From Silurus meridionalis (Eukaryota > Chordata > Actinopteri > Siluriformes > Siluridae): DNA of 64,000 nt. The DNA lies in NCBI RefSeq assembly GCF_014805685.1, contig NC_060887.1:28589463-28653462 (forward strand), written 5' to 3'. This document shows positions 38,680 through 50,511 of the stretch, one piece after another. The notes below the pieces were generated by a model. That model searched no databases, was not told where the DNA came from, and was given only the letters and a program-made list of their open reading frames with translations. Both the position numbers and the translations under genes were made by a program. Numbering within the stretch: the stretch's first letter is position 1; every line of letters starts with the position of its first letter.

Positions 38680-38900
38680 TGTATCCTTTTATTTGTATAG
38701 CATTTCAACAGCATATTGCAGCAAAGCAGCTAGACACTCGAAGCCTGATGAGCAAGCCAAAAGGACATTGCCAAGGAGATAGTGATCAGCATTAGCTAGA
38801 ATCCTATAGAGAACATTATAACAGACTGGAGTGCTCTAAAGAGAAATCTCTCCTTCTCTGGTACATACAGATTAAAAGGATTTTGATATGTAGCTCCTGA
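38680..38900 (-). repeat. Retroposon tail remnant, reverse orientation
   Basis: It starts with 'ttttatttgtatagcatttc' and 'gcagcaaagcagct', the reverse complement of the tail type at 28923-29017. It continues with 'gaagcctgatgagcaagcca' and 'cattgccaaggag', as in the body of that fish repeat. Decayed. Confidence 0.5.
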
Positions 38901-39639
38901 TGAATAATTATACTGAGCAAAGTCACAGAGTACAGATCAGATGTGATGAATATATCTCAGATACCAATGACATTGTACACTTAAAAAAAAAAAAAAAAGG
39001 TTAAAGGGTCTCTTTGGGGCAACTCTGAAAGGTTTTATGTACAGACAGGTGACTAATAAAAGGAAAAACCAGTGGCGCTGTTATTCTGTGGCATTTTGCT
39101 GGCTTGCTTTGGGTCCACCTGTCCCTCTAGAGGAAAATCTGACAGCAAATCAGTACAAAGTTCTTCGGACTGATCCCGTTTATACTGTGATAAAACATTA
39201 CTTTAAGAAGGAATGGGTTTTTTCAGGGTGACCCTGTCTAATTGAACAAGAGATTTTGGAGTTGTGTTTTCAGAAATGTTTTAGAAGAAGATACAATACA
39301 AATTGAAAAACGTGTAGAAAATATACTAATATGCATTGATATTGTTCTAGTGACTTGTGGTGGTCCACCAGCTAACTAAAATGCTTTATAGTAGTATTTA
39401 TTTAAATAGTCACATCTGCAACCATTTATTTCCCTTTAAGTAAGAAATTAAACGAGGAAGCCTTGTAGAAAGTAAAAAACCTGTTAATATATCGAAACTA
39501 CTCTGGAGGAACCAATTCTTATATTGAGCATTATAATGAGCATTATAAATATCTTGAAGCCAGTTTTTGGAGATCCATTCTCATATGTGATGTTGGTAGC
39601 ATTAGAACCAGCCTTGTTTCATTATTCTGGGATCAAACC
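38901..39639. other. Noncoding DNA, no gene seen
   Basis: Nothing recognised apart from a 17-base A-run near 38982. Confidence 0.45.
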
Positions 39640-40065
39640 TGCTGTGTATTGTGTATTGGCCTCCCTATAGAAAACATCTCTGAATTGTTGAAACATGAAC
39701 TCCACAAGACGTGATGAAGTGTCTGTCACCAAGACATTAGAAGCAAATCCTTTAAGTCCTGTTGCAAGGTGGAGTCTCGATGGATTGCATGTAAAGCACA
39801 CAGGTGTAAGATCATATTGAGGTCAGGGAAATTTGGAGGCCAAGTCAATTATGTTGTCTTTTTGTCAATATGTTGGTTTCCCAAACCAATCTTGTGGCAG
39901 TGAGCATTATCCTGCTGAAAGAGGTCACTGCAATTGCTGTCATGAAGGAGTGTACTTGGTCTAATAATGATTAAGTAGGTGCTTAATGTCAGTGTAAGAT
40001 CTAGATGAATGCCAGGACCCAAGGTTTTCCAGTAGAACATTGCTCAAAGCATCACACACACACTC
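39640..40065 (-). mobile_element. Tc1-like transposase remnant (13000 family)
   Basis: On the minus strand, short frames give 'GPGIHLD' and 'LFQQDNAHCHK', the second-Asp block of a Tc1-like transposase. The plus-strand phrases 'gggaaatttggaggccaagt' and 'gcattatcctgctgaaagag' also belong to the complement of that gene. I assign it to the same family as 13000-13747 by recognition. It covers only the C-terminal half and is full of stops. Confidence 0.6.
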
Positions 40066-40275
40066 TACCAATATATGTAGCAGAAGCACAATATATAAAA
40101 TCATGTCCACATCAAATATCAGAATTGGAAAAAAATGTGATCTCTGTGATTTAAACTGTGGCAAGGGTTTTAGTGCCAGACTAGTTCGAGTATTTTAGAT
40201 ACTACAGATTTTTCACATACCACAGACTTTAGAGTTTATACAGAATGGTGCAAAAACAAACTAAGAAACAGAAAA
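40066..40275 (+). mobile_element. Tc1-like remnant (family B), abutting another
   Basis: It carries 'atcagaattggaaaaaaatg', 'tgatctctgtgatt', 'ggttttagtgccagactagt' and 'tttatacagaatggtgcaaa', in the same order as family B. It directly follows the opposite-strand remnant at 39640-40065. Confidence 0.55.
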
Positions 40276-41915
40276 AAAAAAAATATATATATATTATGTG
40301 TGTGGAGGTTAAAGTAGGTTAGTGTTTTAACTCTTTGATTGATAATCTATTCTGCTTTTCTTTCAAGACTAAATAATCAAAGGGGTTCATTTCTTTACTG
40401 GAGAGTGAAGCATGGGAGCGATCCATTCTAAAGAATAAAAGCATGCTATCATTCTTTCTGCACAAAACAATCCACCAGCCCTGCTCAAAAGATCAACCTC
40501 AGGTGGTTACAGGGCTCAGCCACTGCTGCCAAGAAGCATCTCTCCAACTGTTCTTTTTCCCCCCTTGAATTTCTGACTTTATAAACGTCTGAGGTGTGCA
40601 TGTTTTTAAAATGACAGAGTGGGAAAAAATGCTCCACTTCTATTTTTAGTGTGATATAGTTATCAGAGCTCTGCATCCGATATGTACTCAGTGCTGACAT
40701 CCTCGCAATAACCGAGCCGAATGTCTGCAAGCTTCTGTTGCAAGGTTATAGGAAACATCACAGATACAGCAATGCTTGCTTCAAGACAGGTTCACGTGCA
40801 CGACCTGTGCCGTGTCAATCAAAACAATAAGTGCTCACAGGATCTCATACGTCAGTGAAATAAAACCTTAAGAGCCAATTTCTATATTAATGCAATGTTT
40901 TGGATAAGAATTTGTTCTGATACAGACTGGATTAGGGAATATGTTCACCAGGTTCACCAGGTTTTATTAATAGAGGTTAAAGAGGTTCTGTTGCAACATA
41001 GTTTTTTCAACAACACAAGCCCTCCTTTGTGGATCCTATTTCTATATATATATTAAAAAAAATCTATATACACTATTCAATGCTTTAGTTGACCTAGTTG
41101 TGTCTCTTTTGTATTGTTTGCACTGTTTTGTTTGACTTGGATCTGAATAATTAAAAAGTCCTGTGAGGTCTTTGCTCTTCCCCACCATTTACTGAACTGT
41201 ATTTGTGGCTCCTTGAGCCTTGACAAAGACCACAATTACAGCAGTGTATGTTTTCATGCAATGAGAAGACCATGATCCTGCTGCTGTGGACTGATGGGAC
41301 TGGATCACATATGAGCATCCAGAAATGATGGATGGGGATAATAAAATCTCCACAAAGCACATGGCAAAACAATATCCAAATAATGCACAATATTAATAAA
41401 GTCAACCAGAAGGTGCCTCTGATGAAAGCTGCTGAGACCATTCTTCTGCATTTAATCTGCACTGGTGTACCTACAGTACACCAACATTGAAAAAGAAATG
41501 ATGATGTATTAATGCCTTGAGAATGTTCTATACTTTGGTTATATATAGACCTGGGGTTTTAGAAGAAAAAACAACAAATAAAGGCCATTTCTGATTAAAA
41601 GCAATGGTTTTGAGAGAAAATCGTGGAGACAGTGGTCAGAGCATGGTATCAATAATTGTATAGGCAGTAGGTATACTCGAGCTGAGCTCACTATTCAGGT
41701 GTTTACATGCTTATTTACAGTGGGCTACAGAAATCACAGATACAATTCCAAACACAGGGGATGGAGATGATTTTGCAGTGTTGTAAGAAAAGAAAATTGA
41801 GCTCCTGCGACGTGAGAGTATCCACAAAAAAGCACCTCGACTCAAAACTAGGAAAATAGGATGTGTTTAGGATGAATAAATTGCATCTTTGCATTCATAG
41901 AGCAACGTTACTTAC
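40276..41915. other. Noncoding DNA, probably tmem200c intron
   Basis: No coding region recognised. It would be the 5' part of the long first intron if the donor at 41915 is used. Confidence 0.35.
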
Positions 41916-42212
41916 AGAGGGAGAAATCATCAAGCAGCGGTGGCATCAGCCAGATTCAGCGACGATCAACAAAAGTTTCTGTGCGCCGAGATCATCATTT
42001 TGCGCAGTGTGGAAAAAAAAGAAAACCCGGGGAACCCGCGCGTAATTCCGCATGAACAGGGACAAACCGCTCGGCTCCATCTTCTCATTACGCGTTATCC
42101 ATTCTTCTCCTCTCGTCCTCTGTCCCTGCGCTCGCGTCTCTCCGTCTACACGTCCATCAGTCCGTCAGCACGGCGCTGCGCTGCGCCCAGTCCGGAGCGC
42201 GGAGTTCACAGC
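41916..42212 (-). other. tmem200c: Putative noncoding exon 1 of tmem200c
   Basis: On the minus strand, CpG-rich sequence ends at CCTCT followed by GTAAGTAACG, a near-ideal splice donor (exon end 41916, GT at 41915-41914). A TATA-like CTATATA at 42246-42240 would place transcription start near 42212. The only minus-strand coding exon downstream with an orphan 5'UTR acceptor is tmem200c at 24678, implying a 17.2-kb intron. No long open frame crosses the segment. The link is inferred from position and strand; the exon could belong to an unannotated noncoding RNA. Confidence 0.45.
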
Positions 42213-42490
42213 CAGGCGGGGTTGCCAGATTGGAGTCAGTATATAGGATTCTCACTTCGGTTTACGCTTTTAAAACCCACCCAGGCTTTCACCAGGCTTT
42301 CCACCGACCCAAGTGTAACTTAATAATCCAATAAAGCAGCCAGGAGACATGTTTTCTCTAAAACTGTGGGATTATGCACAGGGCATGGTATGAGGAAACA
42401 GCAACACTGCGCTCCTAATCCAGCGCTCATGATGGCGGGATGCTGATGTTGCGCTGATTCGCGGCTGTTGTTGCTATGATACCGCCGTAT
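42213..42490 (-). promoter_or_regulatory. tmem200c: CpG-rich promoter candidate with TATA and CCAAT
   Basis: CpGs are dense from about 41925 to 42490, in strong contrast to the surroundings. Read on the minus strand there is an inverted CCAAT box (ATTGG, plus-strand ccaat at 42328-42332) about 85 bases before the TATA-like element at 42246-42240. A GA-rich minisatellite begins just upstream, at 42492. Confidence 0.5.
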
Positions 42491-42491
42491 T

Positions 42492-43190
<699 letters not shown>

Positions 43191-43539
43191 AATACAGTGA
43201 GCTTTTAGAAAAGGCCAGCAGGTATTTTACACATAAAAGCATCAGGGAAGTACTTTGTGTAATGGAAGACCAAAGCAGGTCACACATCTATAGTGTTTCA
43301 AATAAATTCATCCACATAGGTTTAATAAACAAATCAAAACAGATCATTTACTCATGAGAGCAATGCAAAGATATTGTGGTTTTCTAAACTGTAAAACAGA
43401 ACACAGTGGAACATAACAGAATCTACGTTATTACAGATATCAGGTTATGCTGTAATGTAAATGACATGTAAAACTGTGTGACATTTCTTTGAAAGGTTCG
43501 TTCTGAAGTGAGGGATGACAAATCAGTTTGTACAGAGTG

Positions 43540-43985
43540 CAGAACAAAGCCAGTGTTCAGGATTTGATACTGTATACAGATCCACATCATTTTTTTTGCT
43601 GCTATAAAAACTTGACACTCATCTAGAAAGGGTTTTCCACATGGCTTTTGGAGTGTGACTGAGATGATCACGGGCTATGATGTCAGGTCAGGCTCTGAGA
43701 AGGTGTTTGGTTAAGTTGAGGTCAGAGTTCGATGAAGAATACTTGAGTTTTTTTTCAGACTAACTCTGTCAAACCATGTTTTTATGGAGCTTCTTTCATG
43801 CACAGACCTGGAACAGTTTTATGCTTCTTAGGTCCAGTGAAGAGAAACTGTAACACTACAGCAAGCAAAGACATTTTACACAATCCTGTGCATCCATGTT
43901 TTTGGTAAAAGTTCAGGGAAGGCTGATATATAAGTGTGTTTGACAGGTGTCCATGTACGTTTGATCATATAGTTTATCTGTCATA
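43540..43985 (-). mobile_element. Decayed Tc1-like remnant (family C)
   Basis: On the plus strand are 'gggttttccacatggctttt', 'ggagtgtgactgag', 'aaaccatgtttttatggagc', 'gtccagtgaagagaaactgt' and, at the end, 'gacaggtgtccatgtacgtt'. They are the reverse-orientation counterparts of the 24860-25190 remnant and of the terminal motif known from that family. No open frame. Confidence 0.55.
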
Positions 43986-44015
43986 ACAATGCAACCAAAT
44001 TAACACATTATTACT

Positions 44016-44109
<94 letters not shown>
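44016..44109. repeat. (TA)n microsatellite
   Basis: About 45 units with two CA interruptions. Confidence 0.96.
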
Positions 44110-44111
<2 letters not shown>

Positions 44112-44454
44112 TTATTTAGAAAATTGATCATTTCAACATTACTGTATATTGCATAATTTCTAGCAATATGGCTGAAGAACATTCATAAAAAACAAGTCTG
44201 GTTCACACCACACATAATCAATGTGACATGGAGCATTTTGTAATGAATTACATGACAACTCTTATGCATTTAGCATGCTATTAAAACAAATTAATCAAAT
44301 GCTTCATTTAAGTGATGAACTGATTGAGTGCAAGACTCTGACAGAATAATTGGAACATAATTAAATCCCAATTTGTTAAGTGGCTTACGGAAAAGAGTAA
44401 GATTATTCCTTTTTTTACTTAATTCCTCAATATCTCATTTTCAGTGACCTCTTT

Positions 44455-44715
44455 ATCCTAGTGAGGGTTACAAGGGATTTGTATCATATCCCAGAACACT
44501 GGGCAGAATGCCAGGCCAATGCAAAAGGGCATCATGTGTGCACACACATATACACACTCTCATTAAAACCTAGGAGTAATTCAGCATATACCTGCATGTT
44601 TTCAGGAGGTAGGAAGAAATCAGAAAACTCATTTGGAACCCAGACAGACACAAATGTAAAATTTCATACAGACAGAGAAATGCGGTCAGATTCTGTACCG
44701 CTATACCACCCAAAA
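44455..44715 (+). repeat. Degraded interspersed repeat (family A)
   Basis: It contains 'gaacactgggcagaatgcca', 'acctgcatgttttcaggagg' and 'ggaacccagacagacaca', ending at a 'ccgctataccaccc' stretch. Best preserved family A copy in the window. Confidence 0.6.
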
Positions 44716-46195
44716 TGATTACACTGTTTGAATCATGTATGCTGTGGATATGCTGTGAGTAAGAAGCCCTTAGTTTGCAGGATTCTTTAAATGCATCACT
44801 GATTCGATCCTGAACTAAGCAGACTGTGTGTGGTTTTTATGTATGTTCTATTTCCCACATGCAAACATGCCAGTAGGGGTTTGGCATCGGATTAAGTTCT
44901 GTTCTGGTCTGGTGTGTCACCCAGGCTTTATAAATACCTTGCATCAATTTTAATAGGAACACTAATACACATGCTAGTTCATATATTTTTTGTTTTCAGC
45001 CAATCTTAAGCATGCAGCACAATGCATCAAATGAAACAGTTACAGAGCAAGAGCTTCATTCAATGTTTATATTAAGCAAGAAACAGAGGAAAATGTACTC
45101 ATCCCTAAATTTAACACATTCCCATGCCATGTCTATGAGCTACTCTGCAAAACAAATACATCTCTTACTTATTTTGGTGTGGAGAATCTGCAAAAGATTT
45201 ATTTGGAGCGTGATTTGTTCATTCTCAAATATAGAAAAACACCCTCGTTAATGTAGATACATCAAGACTATATTTAAAATCAGATTTTTTTTTTAAAGTA
45301 ATTTTTCACAAAATATATGATCATTAATGGAAAGTCTGAGGAAATGATCAGAATTTGTTTGAATGCAACTTGCTTATTAAAATTAAAGTAATATAAGTAC
45401 ATGTTCATTATTAAACTCACCAGTGTTCAGAATGGGTTTCATTTTCAGTAACTGTTGGACATTAATCAGGATCCCTGGCCTTCTGCGCACTATTTGTACA
45501 CTATTACAATTATTATGTTGCTGACATTTTTAATAAAATGAGACGTCCCAATGAATTATTATAATACATTCTAAAGTTAAAAGCTATTCAGCTTTTTTGT
45601 GTTAAATCAATAACCGAATTAGTGTTTAAGAAAGCATTAAAATTCTCATATTTCATAGGATTTAGCTTCTAGTCTAAGACCATATTTAGCATCTAAACTA
45701 ATAAAAACAAAAGTTCAACACTGTGTGTGCTTTTATTAAAGAGATGCTTCCCGTACAGTCTGACTGCTGCAGCCCATTTTGCTGGAGGACACAGCACACT
45801 ACTGGAACAGTTGGACCACTCATCGTTCTCATCCTTCCTACTCTGCCTCCTCAACAGTCAGCATTCAAATGAATCTCATCAGTTAGAGTGTTGTCTCTGA
45901 GGAGCAATGGCTGATAAATGCATCCGGTTTCTCACTGCAGCTAAAGGATTTATTGAGCCTAAATGACCACTTGTGTGTTCCCAGACGTATGCATGCAATC
46001 ACAGTGTACATACCAGCCAGAATGCATAAGCACTGATTAAAACATCAAGGGGACACTAAGACCCCATGGGACAATCAGGTTTGGATTAATGGTCCAGGTT
46101 CATTCGATATGCAACTCAAATAAGTGGTGTTAATTTTTGGGTTGCTGCATTTTTATGAGGAAAAATTAGCTTTTTCACAGAAAAATGTACAAAAT
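44716..46195. other. Intergenic DNA; possible conserved element
   Basis: No gene seen. About 45740-46060 is repeat-free with balanced composition and may be a conserved noncoding element; unproven. Confidence 0.35.
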
Positions 46196-46400
46196 TCATC
46201 TCATTATATATGGGTTTGGACATGTGCAGAGGAGGGACATGGGGTATATCAGTAGGAGAATGTTAAGGATGGAGCCACCAGGAAAAAGAAAAAGAGGAAG
46301 GACGAGGAGGAGGTTTATGGATGTGGTGGGCAGACATGCAGGTAGTTGAATTTAAAGAGGCAGATGTAGAGGACCCCGAAAGAAGAAGAAGAAGAAATAT
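46196..46400 (+). mobile_element. Short LINE 3' tail
   Basis: It contains 'ggtttggacatgtgcagagg', 'atggagccaccaggaaaaag' and 'gaggaggtttatggatgtgg', and ends in a GAA run. This is the same LINE 3' end as at 11925-12497, but it includes the block that copy lacks. Small deletions remove any open frame. Confidence 0.65.
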
Positions 46401-46429
46401 GGGTTGAGGTTGTGCTGGATCCAGAGCTT

Positions 46430-46530
46430 AAATATGAGTGTTTGTTGGGAACACACACAGTGTATCGCAGTGCACCATGCATACACACATTCACACCTAC
46501 AGGGCAATTTAGATGAGCTAATGCAACTAC
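46430..46530 (+). repeat. Fragment of family A repeat
   Basis: The phrase 'cgcagtgcaccatgcataca', then 'cattcacacctacagggcaa' and 'tttagatgagctaatgcaac', as in the middle of family A. Confidence 0.5.
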
Positions 46531-46651
46531 TGAAAGGTCCCCCTTAATGTTTTAATAGTAAGGCAGAGCTAGAAATAACCAAGCTAAAAATAATAAGCAT
46601 AATATTTATACCTGAATCCAAGTTGCTAGTCTTTTAAACTGAATAGAAACA

Positions 46652-46958
46652 CAGTGCATGCGGAAAGTGTTCACAGCCTTATTACAAAATAGATTAAATG
46701 CATTATTTTCCTAAAAGATTCTACAAACAATACCCCATAATGAAAAGATGAATGATGGACTCCAAGCTGTAAAAGATCTCAAGGATGATCAGTGAAAACG
46801 GGATGCACCCAAGCTCAATTTTGAGTGTCATGGCAAAAGGCTGTGAATACTTATGCTGCAAATATATATAGAGTTTTGAGGAAAATATGGTTTTTGAAAT
46901 AATTTTGGAAGAAGGCTGTAACATAAAATGCGCCGACGAATCCTTTCCGGATGCACTG
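46652..46958. mobile_element. Tc1/mariner MITE-like element
   Basis: The ends are CAGTGCATGCGGAAAGTGTT on the left and TCCTTTCCGGATGCACTG on the right (an inverted pair), with TA following the right end. Internal 'cataatgaaaagatgaa' and 'aggctgtaacataaaatg' match the subterminal part of a fish Tc1 family. It is 307 bp with no transposase. Confidence 0.75.
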
Positions 46959-47763
46959 TAAATCTTGCAGATGATAATATAACACAGATCCTCTGCATTT
47001 TTAGTAGCTTATAGTAATTTTTTTCTGATGACCAATGAATCTGATTTCAAAGAGAAAACCTGTCCATGTAAACTCTGTGTAGTTCTAAAGTGACTCCAGG
47101 TGGTGTGATTACATGCAGGGAAGCTGTTCTACATTCGTTCATATGCTGAAATAAATTTGAAGAAACTTTGTGGGGGAAAAAACAAGGAAAGGACAAAAAA
47201 AAAGAGAAAAACTGGAATCTGACACTTGCACTATGTGTTTTTTTCTATGTGCTATTAGCCATCATTGTGCCATATCCGTTTCAGCTCTAATGCATTATAA
47301 TGTTCTGAGGAAAGGCTGTACCGTACACAGAAATCTAATCACATGCTTGCAGAGCTTAATTCCTGTAAATGTTTTTTTTTCCCCTGAAAAACTTTTCCTT
47401 TTCTTGTTTTTACATTTATTGGTGAATATAGGAATCAGGAACCATTCTGAAAGTATTTTTCCCACACAATATTGAATCTTATTCTGAATATTTTTGGATA
47501 CTAGTTGATTTGATTTTCAGAATTTTTCCCCACCTCCCTGCTTTCCTATGCTGTCCATGATACCAAATATCCATATACACAGAAATCAAATTGTGGAAAT
47601 CATTCATGTTGGTGGATTGAATATAGACAATTCTAGACTGTGCAATATTGACTCTTAATACACAGCACAATTATGGAGTCAAGCAGAATGTTACGTTCTC
47701 TTAGATCGTACCAAAGCTGTCCTTATGGCCTACTGACTACAGTTTATGAATGATTTTTACACA

Positions 47764-47802
<39 letters not shown>

Positions 47803-49618
47803 ACTCAACACTCTTTAACCACTGCAGAAAAAATAAAACCCTGAGCACTTCGTAATGTATAATCTTTCCTCCTGTTAGTGTTTGGCTTTGTATGTAAAGC
47901 ATCCAGCTGTGCTGATTTTACTTCAAAGCCTGTTAAGACTGAAATGACTCAGTATACAAGATGGTATCGCATGCAGGATATGTCGAAAAGTGCTCAACTG
48001 ATGGTCTCCTCCCCACCCCCACCCCCAGAGCACGACTTTCAGTAATTACTACTCAAAAGGGGGAAAAAAGAATAAAGGCCTTGCTTTAGGAGTGAACGTT
48101 CAACCCAAGCTCAGAGATTAGAGCAGAAAACATCTGTTTTCTAACAGCGCCAAACTTGTGAACAAATGTAAGGTTCTGTAGTGATAAATACATATACAAA
48201 GAGAGAGATAAAGTACTAGAGAGAGACAACAGGAAATCTGTCGTTTATTTGGGTTGTGCACTTGTGAATGTACGTTGTTGTAGAAAGAGGAACTTCATTG
48301 TAAGAAATGTTATTAAGAAATATTTACAGTACATTTCAAACTTGAATCAGATGCAATTGGTTCATGGAGGCTGGAGATGGAACCAGTTTACTGTAGGGTT
48401 GCACCAGTCAACAGCAGTCTTGAGAAAATATTGTATAGGAGCAATAAACCTGGTGTTCTGCAGCTGAGCTGGCCCAAAGTAAATAGAAGACAATGAACGC
48501 ATGAAAAAGACAGGAAACAATTACACTGCACTGAACACCTGAACAGAACTCAGTAAGATGCAATTTATACCTTAATTTCTACTCAATTCAAAATGTATAG
48601 TGAACATGATCTGTTTTTTTGTTTGTTTGTTTTCTCTTCTATGGGTGTGCTTTGGAAGAGGCTTTTAGTTACCAGAAAATCTCCCTGATTTGATCTTTAC
48701 AAGTTTATAAAAGGTTTGAAGAAGTGGAAAATATAATTAAAGCTGAATTAAATTAAAGCCTAATAAGGTTGTTTTTTTAATGAGAGCATGAATGCACTTA
48801 ATACAGAAATGACACTCAAAGTATTGTCGCTACTTTAAATTAAAACTTAATAGTAATTTAGATTCATTTGCACAAGCATCCGAAAGGTTTAAAATAACCG
48901 CTCAATGTATCAGGATAATGTGCAATACATCACAAAAAAAAAAAAAAACATTTTCAAATCTAGGAAAACAAAACCAAACAAAAAAAATTCCTTTTGGCAT
49001 TTTTAAATTCATAATATACAATATATTAATTTTTCCTTCAACTTTGCACAATTGTCCTTGCACAATAAATAAAGGTCGTGAATCAGCAGGAAAAAATTGA
49101 TATCATCTATACAAAATAGATAGTAAAATAAGCACAAAGGGCCTGTGTCCCAGGTTTTAAATCACTAGACATGATTATTGAAACCTACATATCAATGGCT
49201 GTTAGTGGGTTGTATTAAATAGCACCTTCACCAAAAAAAACCCTGTCGCCGAACTCGGCTATGCTGTTTCATATTTGTGTGGCTGATTGTCAGTTCGTTT
49301 TTTTTTATATATAAATTCAGGGGAAAGCTATTTAGGAACAGGGAGAAGGGTAAGGCCTATGAGGATACTGTACTGGAACATGGCTTAGTTAAACTTTTAT
49401 GCCATGTGGAAACATTTAAAGGCAGGTTTGAAAGTCAGCAAACAGGACAGACACTAGAACCTGAAAGTCAGAGGTCTGAGGAAATCAAACCTGAAGAGAC
49501 AGTCTTTATAGATAGCTCTAAGTCTAAGAAAGGAACTGGAAGTTGGAATGCATCGAAACAGTACACATCTAAATTCACATAAGCTTGTAAGAGGATGGAG
49601 TGGGGATGAGGCTGGGCT
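46959..49618 (-). other. Presumed l3mbtl4 3'UTR and flank; (CA)n inside
   Basis: Downstream (minus strand) of the l3mbtl4 stop. It contains a (CA)n run at 47760-47799. A minus-strand AATAAA is present at 48249-48244, about 1.4 kb past the stop, as one possible poly(A) signal. No other gene recognised. Confidence 0.4.
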
Positions 49619-49774
49619 TCATGTATTGGTGTCGCTGCTTGCCGATTGGCTGTCTTCAGCGTGCTTGAACATAAGGATGGAATTGTAGATTTTGAGAGCA
49701 GGGCCAAGCTTAACACTCATGATCTTCACAATGTCCCGCTGTGTGAGGAGGAGGAACGCCTTGCCGTCGATTTG
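49619..49774 (-). CDS. l3mbtl4: L3MBTL4 terminal coding exon (SAM domain end)
   Basis: On the minus strand a pyrimidine-rich run and 'ctgctag' (AG at 49776-49775) precede 52 codons ending in TGA at 49621-49619. They encode 51 residues beginning QIDGKAFLLLTQRDIVKIM and continuing SVKLGPALKIYNSILMFK. This is the second half of a SAM domain as found at the C-terminus of the L3MBTL proteins (chromatin readers of methylated lysine; the SAM domain mediates self-association or partner binding). The tail after the domain is short and acidic/serine-rich (HAEDSQSASSDTNT). Phase 0 joins it to the exon at 50449-50511. Confidence 0.93.
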   Translation of the reverse strand, partial: QIDGKAFLLLTQRDIVKIMSVKLGPALKIYNSILMFKHAEDSQSASSDTNT

Positions 49775-50448
49775 CTAGCAGGAGAACAAGCAGTAGAACG
49801 GGTTATTTTGCCTGTAAACACCACGAGAAACACCATGTCTCTCCTTTGTACTTTTCTCCTTCACAGACGCACAACACTGCTTCTCTGTTTATTTTACAGA
49901 AAGCAGATGCATATCGCCTGAGCACATTGCATGAATAATTAGAACCTCCTGATTACATAATATAAATATTTTTTGATCAGTGAAGACAAAAAAGTCTGCA
50001 TTGCAAAGGAGACACAGGTCTTATGTCGCCTTTGCTAAACAAAACCATCCCCTGCATACTAATAGTTACAGCTCTTATTCAAATTGTCTGCATTTTTCTT
50101 TCATTCAACACAGCCTAGACTAATAGTAGCCATAAAAATAACATTCTTTCTTTCGTCCTTAAGAGATTTACACTCGATGTAAGTGTGGAGTGGCAAAAGG
50201 CTAGCTTCTCTCTGCTAGCTCCTGTAAGAGTACCTACTGAACACAGAGTTCCCTAACAGATGGAATACATCTGTATAAGTACAATGTATAAGACTATATC
50301 ATTAGACAATTAAAACCCTGCAATTCTAACCAATTCAAAGCATAAGGTGTAGTCCAGAGGTAGTAAATCAAACATCTGTAATTAGGAATGAAGGCCATTC
50401 TAAAAAAGAGAATAAAGGCAAAGTTGAAGTCATGTCACTTTCACTCAC
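49775..50448 (-). other. l3mbtl4: l3mbtl4 last intron
   Basis: 674-bp intron with GTGAGT at its 5' end (50448-50443) and CTAG at its 3' end (49778-49775). No other feature seen. Confidence 0.85.
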
Positions 50449-50511
50449 CTCCTCTCTAAACTGCTTGGCTTGTTCCTCACAGCCTGGGAGAGAGTGGATG
50501 AAGTCAGCAAC
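50449..50511 (-). CDS. l3mbtl4: L3MBTL4 penultimate coding exon (SAM domain middle)
   Basis: A 63-base exon of 21 codons, VADFIHSLPGCEEQAKQFRE plus E. It lies between 'tgtgtctag' (AG at 50513-50512) and the donor GAG|GTGAGT (GT at 50448-50447), phase 0 on both sides. It continues the SAM domain directly from ...HWTVEE in the upstream exon and into QIDGKAF in the downstream one. Too short to stand out as an open frame, it is convincing because all three exons join in phase into a continuous SAM domain. Confidence 0.93.

Noticed and set aside
49646..49921. 91-aa plus-strand frame
   Set aside because: Antisense shadow of the l3mbtl4 terminal exon; the minus strand gives the SAM domain with correct splice sites.
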